Notes: generated by a model not told the origin, from the letters alone. A stretch of DNA of 43,249 nt from Strongyloides papillosus (GCA_005656395.1 SRSI01000034.1:1-43249), one strand, 5' to 3'; positions 1-13,765 are shown, counted from the first letter of the stretch. Translations and numbers: made by a program.

Positions 1-359
1 AAAACAGTAATTTGTTTTGCTTTTATTCAATCTTTTTTTGGAATTTCAGCGAATGGTTTTTTTACTAGTATTTACATGCTATCACCAACATTAATTGGGA
101 GTATTACATCATTAAAATATTTGTGGGGGTTTTCGGTGCTGGATCAACTTCATATCTAATATCATATTTGAAAAGTTTAGATAAATATAATGGCTGGAAT
201 AATGTTTTACGATTTATCGGTATAATATGGTTGATAACATCTCTCTTTTTCACGATATTTGGATCTGGAGAAAAGCAAAATTGGGTAAAAGAAATTTCTA
301 ATGACGAATATAATTTGGCTAATAACAAACAATTGATGATAGTAAACTCGAGAATTTAA
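1..359 (+). pseudogene. 3' end of an SLC17-type MFS transporter gene, frameshifted
   Basis: This is the C-terminal part of a paralogue of the complete transporter at 1804-3386; the gene begins outside the window. Bases 1-120 read in one frame as the last membrane segments (SFFGISANGFFTS...LSPTLIGSITSL), aligning with AFFGVCVSGFLVS...LAPAIVGLISSL of the neighbour. From about base 123 the homology continues in another frame (FGAGSTSYLISYL, then IFGSGEKQNW, matching IFGSGEPQSW) to a TAA at 357-359. The change of frame falls at a TGTGGGGG run near 121-129 and equals one missing base. No GT..AG pair fits an intron there, so it is either a consensus error in a G homopolymer or a real lesion. Family identity is firm; whether the gene is broken is open. 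Confidence 0.7.
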
Positions 360-1803
360 GATAGTAAAATAGTTATTTTAATAAAAAAGATTAATTAATA
401 TATTTAAAACACAGATTCTATCAGAGAAGAAATTACATCCTTCAGAGCGAAAACCCTAATAAGGCAGACTTCCACGTCATCCAAACCTTTTAAGATTTCT
501 CTCTTCTAGACAAAAACTTACATCTTTGATAAGATGATAATATGTTGGGGAAAAAGCTAGTAAACACGTATGATAAAGTTTAAGCTTCATATCTTAAAGT
601 GTTTCGAATGTTCACAAACACTTATATCTAAATTACTAGTCATTATATTCCTTATATTATTACTTTCAATCTATGTTGGACTAGATGATCTCATTGTATA
701 TAAAATTTTAATTTTACCATCAATTTCTTAGAATGGGGTAGATGGCGATTTTTCAAACAACTGCAAAGATAAGTGCCGTATTTGTAGCCTTAATAATTTC
801 AGATGCAGCTTTATAAAATCTGAATTTGTATAAGACAACTACTTAAGCATCACTTTTAAAAATAATGACTTTATAAGTAGTAAAGCTTTGAAAAAGAAGA
901 TAAAAAAAGATTATAAAGATAAAGCTCGCTTATAATATTTTATTTTTAAAAACATAAGAATTAAATGTCTTTAAAAAAATTTGTTGATAAGAATTATAAA
1001 AAAAGTGAACATTTTTTCTGTTTTTTGCATAAAAAAATTTTTCACTATACCTACAAAAAAGTAATGATAAATAAACCAAAGAAAATTATACAATTTTAAA
1101 GTACACAGAGATATTTATACATTCAATAAAGTATTATTTGTATAGAACATTTTCAATTTTTAGATAAAATAAAACATTTAAAATAGTAAAAAGTTATTAC
1201 ATCTAATAGAATATATTATTATTATAATTATTTTCTAATAAGTACATAAATCCTTTATCATATTTTATAGATAACGATAAAGATATGAAGATACTATACT
1301 ATTAAGTCATTAGCATAATTGTTCTTTATGTGCTTAATTAATTTTCCTTGGGAAAAATGCTTAGTAATATATAGATATTCATCACTGATAACAAACCTTA
1401 AAATAATATTTAATTTCAATAAATTTATTCCTTTCCTATACATATCAAAAACACATCCCTAAGATTTCATTAAGTACAAAATATTTTTATATAACATATA
1501 TGGCATAAAAATACATAAAATGATAACTTTAATGAATCAATTTAATTTATTTAGGTATTCCCATAATTCTTACTAATCTTTTATAAGACTCTCCCCGTCA
1601 ATAGTACAAACTTTTTATATAGATTACATGTAATTAACGATTCATTAATAATTGTAATTTTTAATATCATACGTAGTATTTGTTATCAACTGTTATTTAT
1701 TTGCATATAAGAGAAAAGCAGGATATGATATTGTATTTGCACTTTACAAGTTGATAAAAAAATTGACATCTTTTATTTACTTTATATTTTAGATTATAAT
1801 AAA
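360..1803. other. intergenic, AT-rich
   Basis: No reading frame with coding character is visible on either strand. Bases 420-530 are somewhat less AT-rich than the rest but match no RNA or protein family I recognise. The region should hold the promoter of the transporter that starts at 1804; several TTGATAA-like GATA sites lie between 1690 and 1770. Confidence 0.5.
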
Positions 1804-3386
1804 ATGACTGATGAAATTATTAAACATTGTATGTTTTGTATCATATAAAATGTTAAAGATATTTTTAAGCTTATATTCACTTCAAATCAAGGCGGTTTCA
1901 TATTACTTTATTGTTAATGATTGGAATATGCCTATTTTTTTTCGCTCGTACTAACTTAGGACTTTCAATGGTTTGTATGGTAAATTCAACTGCTGTCAAT
2001 TTAGAAAATTCACATTTTAATTATACAAACAGTTTAAAAATTCCTGATAAATGTTTAAAAGATGATAAAACAAATAATAATGACCAAAAAAAAGCAAAAG
2101 ATTATGGGGGAACTTTTAATTGGAATATTAATATACAAAATATGATTTTGTCGGGTAATTTCTATGGTGCCATTATAACTATCGTACCAGCCGGTATATT
2201 AGCAGATAGATCTTCACCGAAAAATCTTTTACTACTTTCAGCAACTTTATTTTTAATAACAAGTGCCCTTTTTCCATATTTAGCATATAATTATGGTTAC
2301 GTTCCATTAATTGCTTCAAGAATTATTATGGGTCTTGGTGAAGGCATTTCTTCACCTGCTTTCAATCATATATTATCCAATTGGATACCAAAATCTGAGT
2401 CACCAGTAGCAATGGCTATATATACAAGCGGTGTTCAGGTTGCTGGATTTATTGGAAATCCCGTCACTGCATATTTTTGTGACAGCTCCTTTGGGTGGGT
2501 AGGCGTATTTTATCTGTTATCAGTTTGCCTTATTATGTGGTCTTTATTATGGGGTTTAACCGTAAAAAATAAATTTCATAAAGACAAATGGATGCATGAA
2601 AAAGAGAGGAATTATCTTGAAGCTCATATGACTAATCATAAGAATAAGGGATTTAAAAAAGATTTCTCAATACCATGGATGTCAATGATAACATCATTGC
2701 CATTATTATCAACATTAATATGTAATTTTTTTGCTATGATGTATAATTTTTTTGTTACAATGTACCTTCCAACGTATTTCAAAGACACGTTGTATGTTTC
2801 CATAATGGATAATGGATTTTATAGTTCATTACCATTTATTGCTCAATGTGTTTCAAAAATTGGCTGGGGATATTTTATGACGCATTTACAAAGGAAACAA
2901 ATTCTAACATCTACACAATCAGTAAAATTATCTCAGGCAGTTTCAGGTGTAGGTGTTGCAATTGGTCTTTATGCTTTACCATTTTTAAATGACTGTACAA
3001 AGCCATATATTTCTGTGGGATGTTTTCTATGGATATCAGCATTTTTTGGTGTTTGTGTGTCAGGTTTTCTTGTTTCTCATATTATATTAGCACCAGCAAT
3101 AGTTGGTCTTATATCTTCTCTATTTAATGTAACAGCTGTTATTGGAGCAATTGCTTCACCATGGATTGTTTCATTCTTAAAAGATCCTAACAATCCAGAA
3201 AGCTGGAATACAGTTTTATATGTATTAGGAACTCTCTGGTTATTATCATCAATCGTTTTTGTCATTTTTGGATCCGGTGAACCACAATCATGGGGTATTA
3301 TGAAAGAAGTACATGTAGATGATTTATTAATTAATGGTGAAAATAACAATAAGGATTCATTAAATTTAAATGAAACAAAATTGTAA
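1804..3386 (+). CDS. MFS transporter, SLC17 (sialin / phosphate / vesicular glutamate transporter-like)
   Basis: Predicted membrane anion transporter of the SLC17 branch of the major facilitator superfamily, about 513 residues and 12 membrane segments. Family marks include the RTNLGLSMVCMVNSTA-type stretch in TM1, an extended TM1-TM2 loop with N-glycosylation sequons (NYTN), GNFYGAIITIVPAGILADR with the ADRxSPK loop after TM2, and the RIIMGLGEGISSPAF helix. The long frame opens at 1870 with FKSRRFHITLLL but has no ATG. A small first exon solves this: ATG at 1804, donor GTATGT at 1829, acceptor TTTTTAAG ending at 1869 (41-nt intron), giving MTDEIIKHSYIHFKSRRFHI. The frame then stays open to TAA at 3384. 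Substrate is not determinable: SLC17 members carry sialate, glutamate, nucleotides or phosphate. A paralogue lies immediately upstream in the same direction, and a receptor gene ends 16 bp away on the other strand. Confidence 0.85.
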
Positions 3387-3402
3387 TTATTAAGATAAAT
3401 AA

Positions 3403-4400
3403 TTAAATTTTCATGAAACTTTTAATCACCTTGCGATCAACATATCCACTAAAAGATTCACAAATTTCTTGACGAACATCTTTTAAAAATATTATTGTTA
3501 TTAAAGTACTTATTCCAAAGTGTGAAAAAAGAAGAAAATTACTTATTAAATAATAGATACTTGGTATATTTATTAAATCTAAAAATATATATATTTTTGA
3601 TAAACAGTAGAATTATAAATAAACTTACATGCTTGAGTTAAATATGTAAGAATTGCAGTTGGTGATTGACATAATATAGACAAAATACCTTGTAGTGTTA
3701 TGTTTATTAAAATTAATCTTTCTCTTTTGATAACGTTAGATTCAGGTTCTCTCCTATTGCGTTTTTTAAAAAAATCAAATGTCACAAAGTTAAGAATAAG
3801 TGCAAAAACAGGCGATAATAATATTACAGCTGTTCTTATTAAATGAATAACTTTGTTTTGACTAAAAATGTATTTACCACATACACTACTTTCAACAATA
3901 ACTGAGTTAAAAAATAAGATATGAATAATTTCAAATAATGATGAAAAATTAAGTATAAACCAAAGTATACAATTAATGGCAATACATATTTTTATATTGA
4001 AAACAATTAGCATAACACGATATAGAGCAAAAATTGCTGGAATTGTAGCGATTGAAGTAATTAAAATATACTTGAGATGATGAATTATAATACATGTTAA
4101 AGTGTGAATTCCTTTAGCAAAAATGACAGCAAAAATATACCAATTACAGATTATGAATGCCAAAATAGATAAAAATAAATAATGTACCGCTAATGTATTG
4201 ATATACGTTTTAATATATTGCCTTTTTTTCAAGCTTGTACTATTAAATGAAAATGTAAAGAAGAAAAGATTCACAATAAATATCGGTATAATTAAAATTT
4301 CCAATTCAATAGCTGTTGATAGATAATGTAGATCTGGAACGTACCATTCATAAAATAATTCAGTATAATTAGTATTTGTCATAACTACCTTCCATAACAA
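3403..4400 (-). CDS. nematode serpentine (seven-transmembrane) chemoreceptor-like GPCR
   Basis: Predicted plasma-membrane receptor of about 315 residues. Exon 1 (4400 down to 3629) encodes six hydrophobic segments, among them ELEILIIPIFIVNLFFFTF (TM1) and a long intracellular loop with KKRNRREPESNVIKRERL before TM6. The reading frame appears to stop just after TM6, but a strong donor (GTAAGTTT at 3628) and acceptor (TATTTTTAG ending at 3579) define a 50-nt intron. The joined exon supplies TM7 (INIPSIYYLISNFLLF and following) and a tail beginning KDVRQEICESF, then TAA at 3403. Two in-frame Met codons are possible starts: MLWKVV at 4400, or MTNTNYTEL six codons later, which puts an NYT sequon near the N-terminus. 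The fold is that of nematode sr-type receptors; I cannot assign a named subfamily or ligand. It is convergent with the MFS gene, so their 3' UTRs probably overlap. Confidence 0.75.
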
Positions 4401-6388
4401 ATGCTTAACTACAAAGTAATTCTTTAATGTAACGAAAGAACATGGTAAATAAGTACGCCTCTAGAATTAACTAAGCCGCCTATTAATTTAAATAGTAATA
4501 ATTATATTCTTGGATGTTAAAAATTATCTTTTCTAAATTATAATACACGTTTACAATATCTAATATTATAAAATTTTAAGCTAATATAAAATGTTTAGTA
4601 ATATAAAATGATATTTAATGTAAATACATCAGTATTTGTATTATTTTATAAATTACATTATATTGAAAAATATCAAGCATCAATTGTGTAGAATAGTTTT
4701 ATTGTTCAGTTAATAAAAAAACAATAATGAAAAATGAAATGGGAAATTTTATATTTCAAATGTTGTTAATAAAGTATTAATTGTTATAAAGTTTTTTAAA
4801 TTGTCAAAAAAACATTAAATTTAATTGTTTAGTAGACTGGAAAAATCAACAGGTCTTTTTATTGAAGTAAAAGTAAATTGATCGTTTAATTAATTTAAAG
4901 TAATCCTTCATTATTTTTTAGATGTTAACTGTCTAATTTTATTAGTCTCTTCAAATGTAAAGGTATAAAAAATATATATTATTTAAAAACTTGTTAAATT
5001 TAATTTCAACGATAATCTTTGGTTAATTTTTTTTTAAATTCTTGGAAAAATTGGATATTTAAAAATAAATTTTATTTATACCTGCTTTAAAAGTTTTTGC
5101 ATTAAAAATTACTAGTTGAGAATTTTGTCATGAAACACCTAAATATGAACAAATTATGTGAACTTTTTGAAGTATATCTGAAATTAATTTTAATTAAAAA
5201 GCTAATTATTTTCTAATGAGAATATCTTCTAGAACTAGAATAAATTAAATGAGACATTATTGTTAATGCATTGTTTCATATTAACGTGATTGAAATTAAT
5301 TATATCTTTGTTTTTTTCGCCATTATATCTTACCATTCTATATATACCATACATATGAATGTTGTTTGCTTAATAAATAATAAAAAACATTTGTATAATA
5401 ATAAATGTTTTATGAACAGCAGCTATAAATATCTTCTACAAAATATATTTTTATATTTTAATTAGATTAAACATTTTATTAAATAATATTTTACAATAAA
5501 ATACTTTTTTAACTACTTTTTATATAAAGTATTTTCATGAAAACTTTGCTAATTAAAGTAAAATATTACGGTTGATTTTAGACAGTAAAAAAACAGGAGT
5601 GTATATAATTTATTTATATCAGAAAAAATTTTTAATTTGAAAATATTAGAATTATTTTTGCGATAAAATGACTCTTATTGTGCATGTCTTTTTTCAAATA
5701 AAAATTTATTATAATTTATTTATGCTTGACATTTGTATAATATTTTCCGTTATAAAAATAAATATTAATAAATTTCTTTATGATACATAAAAATAAATTT
5801 TCCTTTAAAGATTACAAATGACTGTATAATTATTTATAATATTTTATGATGCAACAAATTACATCAAAACTAAAAATCATCAGCAATAAAAATTTTTATA
5901 TCAAAAGTGTATTAAAAAAAGATAAGTAAAGGAGCTAATTTAGGTAATAGTAGTTTTATTATATCTAAAGATAAGAAATCTCGAGAAAACATCTTTTTTA
6001 CAAAAAGTTAATATTATTTATCTTATTGTTTAAAAATATTTTAAATTATTTAGTGGAAATAACTAATTTAAATATATTTTTAGAAGTGTTAGATTTATAA
6101 AAAAATCATAATCCAATTATAAACTTTCACAGATTAGTAACATGTAATTAATTTTAACAATGTTTCTTGATAATTTTTATTACTTCTTATCAAAAAAGTA
6201 CCGATTGTAAACAAGTATTATGTAATGTAAATTATACTATAGTCAATTAATAATCTTCAATTACAATAATTTTACGACCTATTATCAGTTTATCCAAAAG
6301 AATTTTACATTCTTGATAATAAACTTCTAAATTACTCCTATAAAATGAAACAATTTCTTCTTTTTTTGTCATATACTGCTCCATTAAT
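4401..6388. other. intergenic, very AT-rich
   Basis: About 2 kb upstream of two divergently transcribed genes, the receptor leftwards and the VWA/lectin gene rightwards. The longest open frame (5271-5465, 64 codons) is made of Asn, Ile, Tyr, Phe and Lys codons, as expected by chance at this base composition, and I do not call it. No RNA gene or repeat is evident. Confidence 0.5.
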
Positions 6389-9300
6389 ATGAAGACAATA
6401 CTACTCTTCTCGAGTCTTGTCGTAGTATTACTGCAGGCTAATCAACCATTTCCTCGTATCTACGATAATGATCCAAAACATATTGCTGAGTTAAAGAAAT
6501 TCCATCATACATGGAGCCTTGATAAAGAAGTTACTTTAAATAATAATTTATTTAATCCTCAAGAATTTTCCAATTATGATAGTATTTCTATTCCTAAACA
6601 ATATTTTACAACTGGTTGTAATGTTCCAGGGTATACAGGTAGATATTAATTTTTTAGTATTTAATATATTCCTTAAGGTCCTCATTGTGAATTCCCAATT
6701 TGTGATATGCCAAGTAGACCAGATTTCAATCACAATGCTGAAAATGTTGTAATAGACTTTGCAGTCTACCCAACATGTAATCAAACTATGCCATTATACA
6801 TTGATGATCACATGTATGAATTCTCAATTGAAGTTCAAACATTAGGATCATACAATCCATTTGCAACTTTATACAACGCAACTGGATATCCCGTTGTTCC
6901 AACAAACTTTGATACTTCTGATCCAAACAGATTGATTTTAGTTTATGATAGACAACCAGCCGGTATTTACCAAGTATACCCACAATCAGATGTCCCTACA
7001 ACAGGATGTTATGTTCAAGTTTCTGGTGTTTCTCAAATGGATATTCATGTAGGATTTATTCAATACACAGGAAATAACAGAGATCCGGAAAGAAGTGATT
7101 TCCCTCAGAGAAATATATTTTTAAATACTTTAAATCTTATCACCGCTCACCCACATAATTTAATGTCTCCAGGATCAATTGCAGCTATTACAATGTATCA
7201 ATCTTACAATATGATTACACATCCTCAACCAATGAATCTTAGATATGGATGTAGTTATGAATATTATCTTAATGCTATACACTGTTCACAAACAGGAAAT
7301 TACTATGCTAAAATTGATGGATATGATTTCTTCGGAAATAGTTTTAGAAGAGTTATTGGCTTCAAATGTGAACTTAATCCAAATCCACCAACTACCACAA
7401 CAACTACTGCTTCTCCACCTGTAACTGCTTGTAAAAATAATGGAACACTCATTAATAGTGGAACTACATCTTATTGTTACTGTAAGAATCTTTTCACCGG
7501 AAATGATTGTAGTCAAACGATTTGCTTAAACGGAGGAACAGCAATCGGTAATGGACTTTGTATGTGCCAAGTTGGATTTACAGGAAGTCAATGTCAAGAT
7601 GTTCGTTGTACAGATGATTCTGGATTTACTTTCCCTAAAGATTATCCAGTACCAGTCTTTGTTATTCGTGCAAGAAGTCAATTAAAATCCATTGTTAGTC
7701 AAATTAATACTCAATTAAGTAATTTAGCTGTTAAATTCCAATCAGATCGATTAGCATTCCAAAACTTTGGTCTTGTTACTTTTAACAACAATGGTTCTAC
7801 ATTCGATGGCCAATACTTTTCATCTATTGAAGATCTTCAAGCAGCTTTACAAAGATTAGCTCTTACATCTGATAATTCTGGTGATTGCATGGATACAACA
7901 TTTTCTGCTATAAATTATGCTTTCAACAGATTTATTATGGGAAATCGCTCTCCAATGTACGTCTTCACAGATGCTCTTCCATCTGATCCAGAATATTTAC
8001 AAAATGTTGTTGAATTCAACTCCTTCGTTCTTTCTCCAATTTACATTTTCCAACTTGAACCATCTGACACAAAATGCCAATCTCTTGATTTATTCACACC
8101 AGCTTGGAATGCATTACAAACTGTTGCAGCTAGATCTTCTGGTAATCTTTTCTGGGTTGGAGGAACTCAATATAGTGGCGTTGGAAATCTTTTCTATAAC
8201 CATATGTATAATACATACTATAGAAGTGATCTTATGCTTGCAGATGATGCTGATGAATGTCTTAATCAACAAAAATACAGCACAGTTTCAATTGATTCTG
8301 GATTTGAGACACTTGCAATTGTTGCCTCAGGAAAAGAATTAGATCTTATCCTTACATCTCCAGAAGGTAAATTTGTCAAACCAACTGTAGCAGTAGCCTT
8401 AAATTTCACAAGTATTTGGACATTAAGCGGTCTTCAAACTGGACAATGGCAAATAAATTTGGTTTCAGGAGACCCAAATTTCCGTTGTTCTATCAGAGCT
8501 TATGCTGCTATTCCACCAGAGAGAGCAGGCATGATGCCACAAAGAACATTATATTGGGGATGGACTACTGGTCTCAATTATGATTCTCCATTAAGACAAC
8601 CACTTTTTGGACTTGAAAATAGTATGGTATTACATATTGATGGAGCTAGAATAGCTCAGAGACATAGACTTTCTGCTGAGGTTGCAATTTATGAACGTAG
8701 TCGAACTGGAAAAGTTCTTAGTTTTGCTGCAAATGGTCTTTGGAGAGATGAGTGTCAATTTGAAGTTTATTTCCCAAAATACAGATGTAATCGTCCAGAT
8801 GAAACATTATACTTTACTGTATTTTTCCGTGATGATAATGATTTCATGGTTCAGAGAGCTGGTGCTATGTATTGTGCTGCCTTCCGTCCAACACAAGTCC
8901 CACCAGGCACCTGCCAAAATGGAGGATTTTCACTCAACAATACATGTGTCTGTCCACCAATGTATACTGGATCAGTATGTCAAACTCCAGTATGCTACAA
9001 TGGAGGAACACCAAGAAGAGACTTCTGTGACTGTGTTGCTGGATTCGAGGGAACATTCTGCGAATTTAGTACATGTATTGACACAAATCCAGAAAATGAC
9101 TTTGGGGCTTCTAATAAATCTATGATATTTGTTCTTGATGTTACAAACAACAATGCTCAAGTTTTAGGGACAACTTCAAACTTACATGACAACAATGTTA
9201 AGAGATATTGCTTCTACAGGAAGACGTTGGATTAGTGAATTTAGCGTACTTGGTTATGATCAAACAAAAACATATCATCTTGGAAGTGGTGGCAGACGTG

Positions 9301-12300
9301 ACATAGATGTTATTGCTACTGCATTCAGTAAAGCATATAATCTTTCTCTCGCAAACTCTCCAAGTTGTATTCCAGTTAGAGTTTGGGAAACCGTAGAAAC
9401 TGCTACTCATCTTTCAACGAACTATGGTTATATTTTCAATTTCCAATCAACACCACCATTAGAGACAGTACCTGAATTAATAGCTCGTGCTTCAGATAAT
9501 ATTGCTGCAAAGGGAATTCAATTTAACTCTTTCATCGCATCAGTTAGCAAGAATGCTTTTACCTGTAATTCTAACAGTAATACATTTAAAAATATTAAAC
9601 TTTCTTGTGAAGGATCGGAAGGAGATGCTTTTGATATAAGTCCAAGCAATTTCCAATACATTCTTCGTATTATACCAACATTCTACAGTTCTGGTGTTGT
9701 CTACAAAAAAGTTATGAATGATTGTACCTCTGGATGTTATCTTTATTACCCAATAGATTCACATACACAAAATGCACAAATCTTCATCAATGGTGCTCCA
9801 GGAAACATTTCACAACAAATATTTATGCCAAATTTAACTGCACTTGCTAATGTTCCATTCCTTCTCCAAGACACAACCACTGGTTGGAATATCATTGAAA
9901 TGAGAAGAGCATGTCCTTCAGGATGGAATGATCTTGGTTCTCAATATTGTTACACTACTGTTTCAACACCTATGTACATGGACAGATGCTCAAGCTTATT
10001 GTCAAAGTAACAATGGTTTCTTGATTGATGATATGTCACCAATTAAGAATTCATTCCTTACAAGTCAAGGAGTCAGTTCCATTCTGGATTGGTCTTAATG
10101 ATATTCAAACTTTAGGAACATTCCAGTGGGATAGAGGAGTTTTAGAACCACATACATTATCTTCAACCGACTATACAAATTGGGCAATGGGTGTTAATTT
10201 AACTGATTCCACAAAGAGATGTGCATTCATGACTGAGTATGGTACCTTGATGCTTGTACATCAAAGAAACAATTTATGTGTCAATCCCATAAATTTATGG
10301 ATTCATTTGATCCAAATCCAAGTGAAGAAAGAACTCTTCCACCAGGTAAATGGAGTGCTATTATCACAAATCCAGGAAAAACAGTTGTACAAGTAAAATC
10401 ACAATCAAGAATTCAAATAGTTACTGGATATTCCACATATATCCATGACGATTACCCACAACCAAATCCACAAGCCGGTACATCACAAAATATGATGCTT
10501 GCACACATTACTACTACGGGATCTATAACTAGAGACACAGCATTAGCTAATACTCAAATCTATGATTTTTATAATGGTACAATGTATGCTGCAGCCAACT
10601 TCCAATTAAGATTGAAATGTGCATACCAATTTGTGTCTCAACCATTTGCCTGTCCAAATTCTCAGCTGTCAACAATGCCTTTACAGCTCTTAGTGTTGGT
10701 TATGATGAATACGGATTTACTTTCCAAAGAATGAAATCTGGTCATTGTGTTAACTCTATTCAAACATGTAGTAACGGTGGAGTTCTTTATGATGGATTAT
10801 GTGTTTGTGGAGAATACTGGACTGGACAACTTTGTGATCAACCAGTTTGTGTAAATAATGGAACATTATCTGATGACAAGAAATCTTGTATCTGTAAAGT
10901 TGGATATGAAGGAGTTGCTTGTGAAAGAGAAGTATGTACAACAAACTCTCCAGATAGTACTAACCAATACGGAAAATCATTCGTTCTTGTTATTGAAAAC
11001 ACAAGCTTTAACGTTAAAGCTATTAAACAAATTCAATCAACTTTACCAGGAGTTTTGACTTCTGCCAAATATGGATGGTTTACGTCAATATGTTCTTGTA
11101 GTTGTTGATTCAAGCAATAAACCATATCTCAAGATCTCAACAAACATTAATGATTTTAAGAGCTGCTTTAATAGACGTAATTCCTTCAGATGCTACCACA
11201 TCATGTAACATTCCATTATTCAATGCAATGATTATGGGATTGCATCAAGTAAATGCTGCCAAGAGTATCTTCTATACAGTTGCACGTTCCATGCCATCAG
11301 ACTTAAATCTAGAAGTTGATTTGCAACACTTGTTGCCCAAAAACAACCACAATTCTACTACCATGCTATTACAGGAGATTCTGGATGTAATGTTGATTTT
11401 ACTGATTCACTTACTAGTAGAATACAACAGTATTCTATCGCTACTGCTGGTAATTTCCTTGCTACAACTGGAGCTACAGCAGGAAGTTTGATGTCTGTTT
11501 ATATTCCACCATTGTTCGCTAGTGGTAGTATTGAGAAATCCAACACTTAAGAGTGGAACATGTAACTCATCAGAACTCGTGTACTTTAACATTGATTCAG
11601 CTGTTACTGATATCTTTATCACAGTATACTCATCATATCAATCAGCTTCTGTTATTTCACCAACAGGACAAATTGAAGTACTTAAAGTAGTTTACAAAGA
11701 TACAAATATAACATCAGGAGCAAAATTATATGTATATCAAATCCAAGCTGTTGCTGAATTTGGTATTTACACACTCAGTCTAAATGGTGTTGGTGCTTGT
11801 TATGCTCAAGTAAGATCAACAGGTGGAGCCGAAATATATGTTGGTTATGTTCCAGCACCATCAGCAACAAATTACATTGGTGCACATTTAGATAACAGTA
11901 CTTCAGCACCATTAAATGACTATAATATGATTGTCAGTAAAGTTGTCAATGATAATGCAAGAATCACATATGCTGAAATTTACGATCAATCTACCAATGA
12001 ATTCCAATATGTCAAGTTTTATAGACGTTCTAACTGCACACACAATTGGTATTCTGATCCATTTAAATGTGGTAAAGGAACATTATTAATAAAATACTTT
12101 GGTCTTGATATTTCTGGACAGACCTTTACTCGTGATGCATTTACTCTTTGTCTTCAATACGGTATTCCAACACCAACTTCACCATATACAACAACAACTT
12201 CTGGAGTTCCTCAAGTTGGAACTACAACTACTACAGGTATACCACAACCTGGAACAACAACAACAACATCATCTCCATCAAATTTGAACACTGTTGCTGG

Positions 12301-12898
12301 AAATGTCTATTTAATCCTAGATACATCTAGTGCTGTTCCAAGTTCAAGTTATTCTACAATATTTTCAAACTTCATAGCAAGCATTTTTGTACAATATACT
12401 ATTAGTCCAAGCTTTATTAATGTAGCACTTTCAGGATCACCAGGAGATGGTAATTTATGGTTAACAAATCCAACATTCAATACATTTACATCACTTGGTA
12501 TGCTTAAGAGTGTCGCTAATGGAACATACTATCCAGTTGATGGGCCACAAACATCAGGACAAAGTCAATTATCCGTAGTATTAAATCAAGCAACAAATAG
12601 TAACTTCTTGAATACTGGATACAAATCAGGAATTATTCCTCATCTTATCATCTACCTTACAACATCATCAACACCAAATACAGATGCTATTAATGTAGGA
12701 CAAACAATTATAAAATCAAATACCTTCCAAATTATTTCAATTGCCTATGGAAGTAATTTAGGAAATATTAATAGCTTAACATCAATGTCTTCATGCGTTT
12801 ATAATCCATTATCTGTTAATGATCTTAATACATTAGCAACCACTTTATCTGGTAAGATAGGTAATGCTGCCAGTAGAAATGGAGTATATGCTTGTTAA
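6389..12898 (+). CDS. large secreted EGF / VWA / C-type lectin multidomain protein (frame interrupted)
   Basis: Predicted extracellular protein of roughly 2155 residues if the frame is continuous. It starts with a signal peptide (MKTILLFSSLVVVLLQA) at ATG 6389. Exon 1 ends at 6638; a 39-nt intron (6639-6677) interrupts an EGF-like module reading GYTG/PHCEFPIC across the join. Domains in order: N-terminal region; Thr-rich linker near 7387-7420; two EGF modules (7428-7605); a VWA-like domain (7650-8230); a beta-rich region starting near 8285; two EGF modules (8915-9080); a second VWA (from MIFVLDV, 9121); a C-type lectin domain (9905-10300, with FWIGLND and NWAMG); EGF modules (10765-10935); a third VWA (10975-11480); Thr-rich linkers (12180-12285); a final VWA (NVYLILDTSS, 12301) ending in Cys-TAA. 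Nine one-base frame changes lie between about 9185 and 11520, with no other nonsense codons. This architecture resembles nematode secreted proteins linked to epithelial and immune responses; that role is inference. The MIDAS residues in the first VWA look degenerate. Confidence 0.75.
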
Positions 12899-13757
12899 GA
12901 TATATACCATAAATAACATTATTGTTATAATATAATAAACTTTGATGAACAAATAAAATTTTCAACTTCTATAATAACTTTTTTATAGTTTTAATTCTTA
13001 GTTAGATACCGATTTGTTAATAATATTCAATTAATTCGACTTCATTCATTTTAAAGTAAATTATGAGTATTTAACTTTTAAACTCTTTTCTAAAAAACTT
13101 TACTACCTTTTGTTCGTAACTTGGCTAAAGCAATTTCCGATAATTTGCGTTTCATAAGTTAAAATAAATACATCTTTTGACCATTTGATAATAAAAATTA
13201 ATCAAGCGAGAAAAAAGTTATGCTAATTTACTTTTATGAAAAAAACTTGAAATTTTTGAAAAATTAATAATGAAATAAGTCTCTTATGAAAATTTATGAA
13301 GAAAATAAGTTATTTATTTTAGAATAAACTGTCAGAATCATACAAAACTTTTTATATTGATAGAGAAAAGTGTTTCTCATAAAACTTTTTTTAATAAATT
13401 AAGAGATTCAATAGATTGTTCTTGAAAAGAACTAAGCATAATCATAATGTTTGCAATACAAAAATTTTTTTTCGACATAAATAAACGTATATTTATAGAA
13501 TCAGCTTAGATAATGTTACTATAACTTAAAAGGACATGAAAAATTAAATATATTTCTACTAAAAAGTGAGAAATTTTTTATACCAACAAATATTTTCACT
13601 TGAATTTGTTAGAACAGCGCTAAATTTTCCATGATTGTTTCAAAATATTTTTATAAATTTAGCCATTTTGCAAATTTGAAAAGAAAAATAAATATTTTCC
13701 TATAATAAAAATAATTTTCCACCTATAAATGCATATTTACATTGTAAAATTTTTTAC

Positions 13758-13765
13758 TATTTAAA
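13758..13765 (+). promoter_or_regulatory. TATA-like element of RG-rich gene 1
   Basis: TATTTAAA lies 54 bp before the ATG. The same element with the following TGAAGTT is found 54 bp before the ATG in copies 3 and 4, and as TATATAAT 60 bp before the ancestral start position in copy 2. Conserved spacing supports a core promoter. Confidence 0.45.

Noticed and set aside
7..50. GTAATT...TTTCAG as an intron in the first MFS fragment
   Set aside because: The stretch translates in frame to sequence that aligns with the paralogue's membrane segment, so it is exon.
5271..5465. 64-codon plus-strand open frame
   Set aside because: Composition is dominated by Asn, Ile, Tyr, Phe and Lys as expected by chance; no signal or homology.
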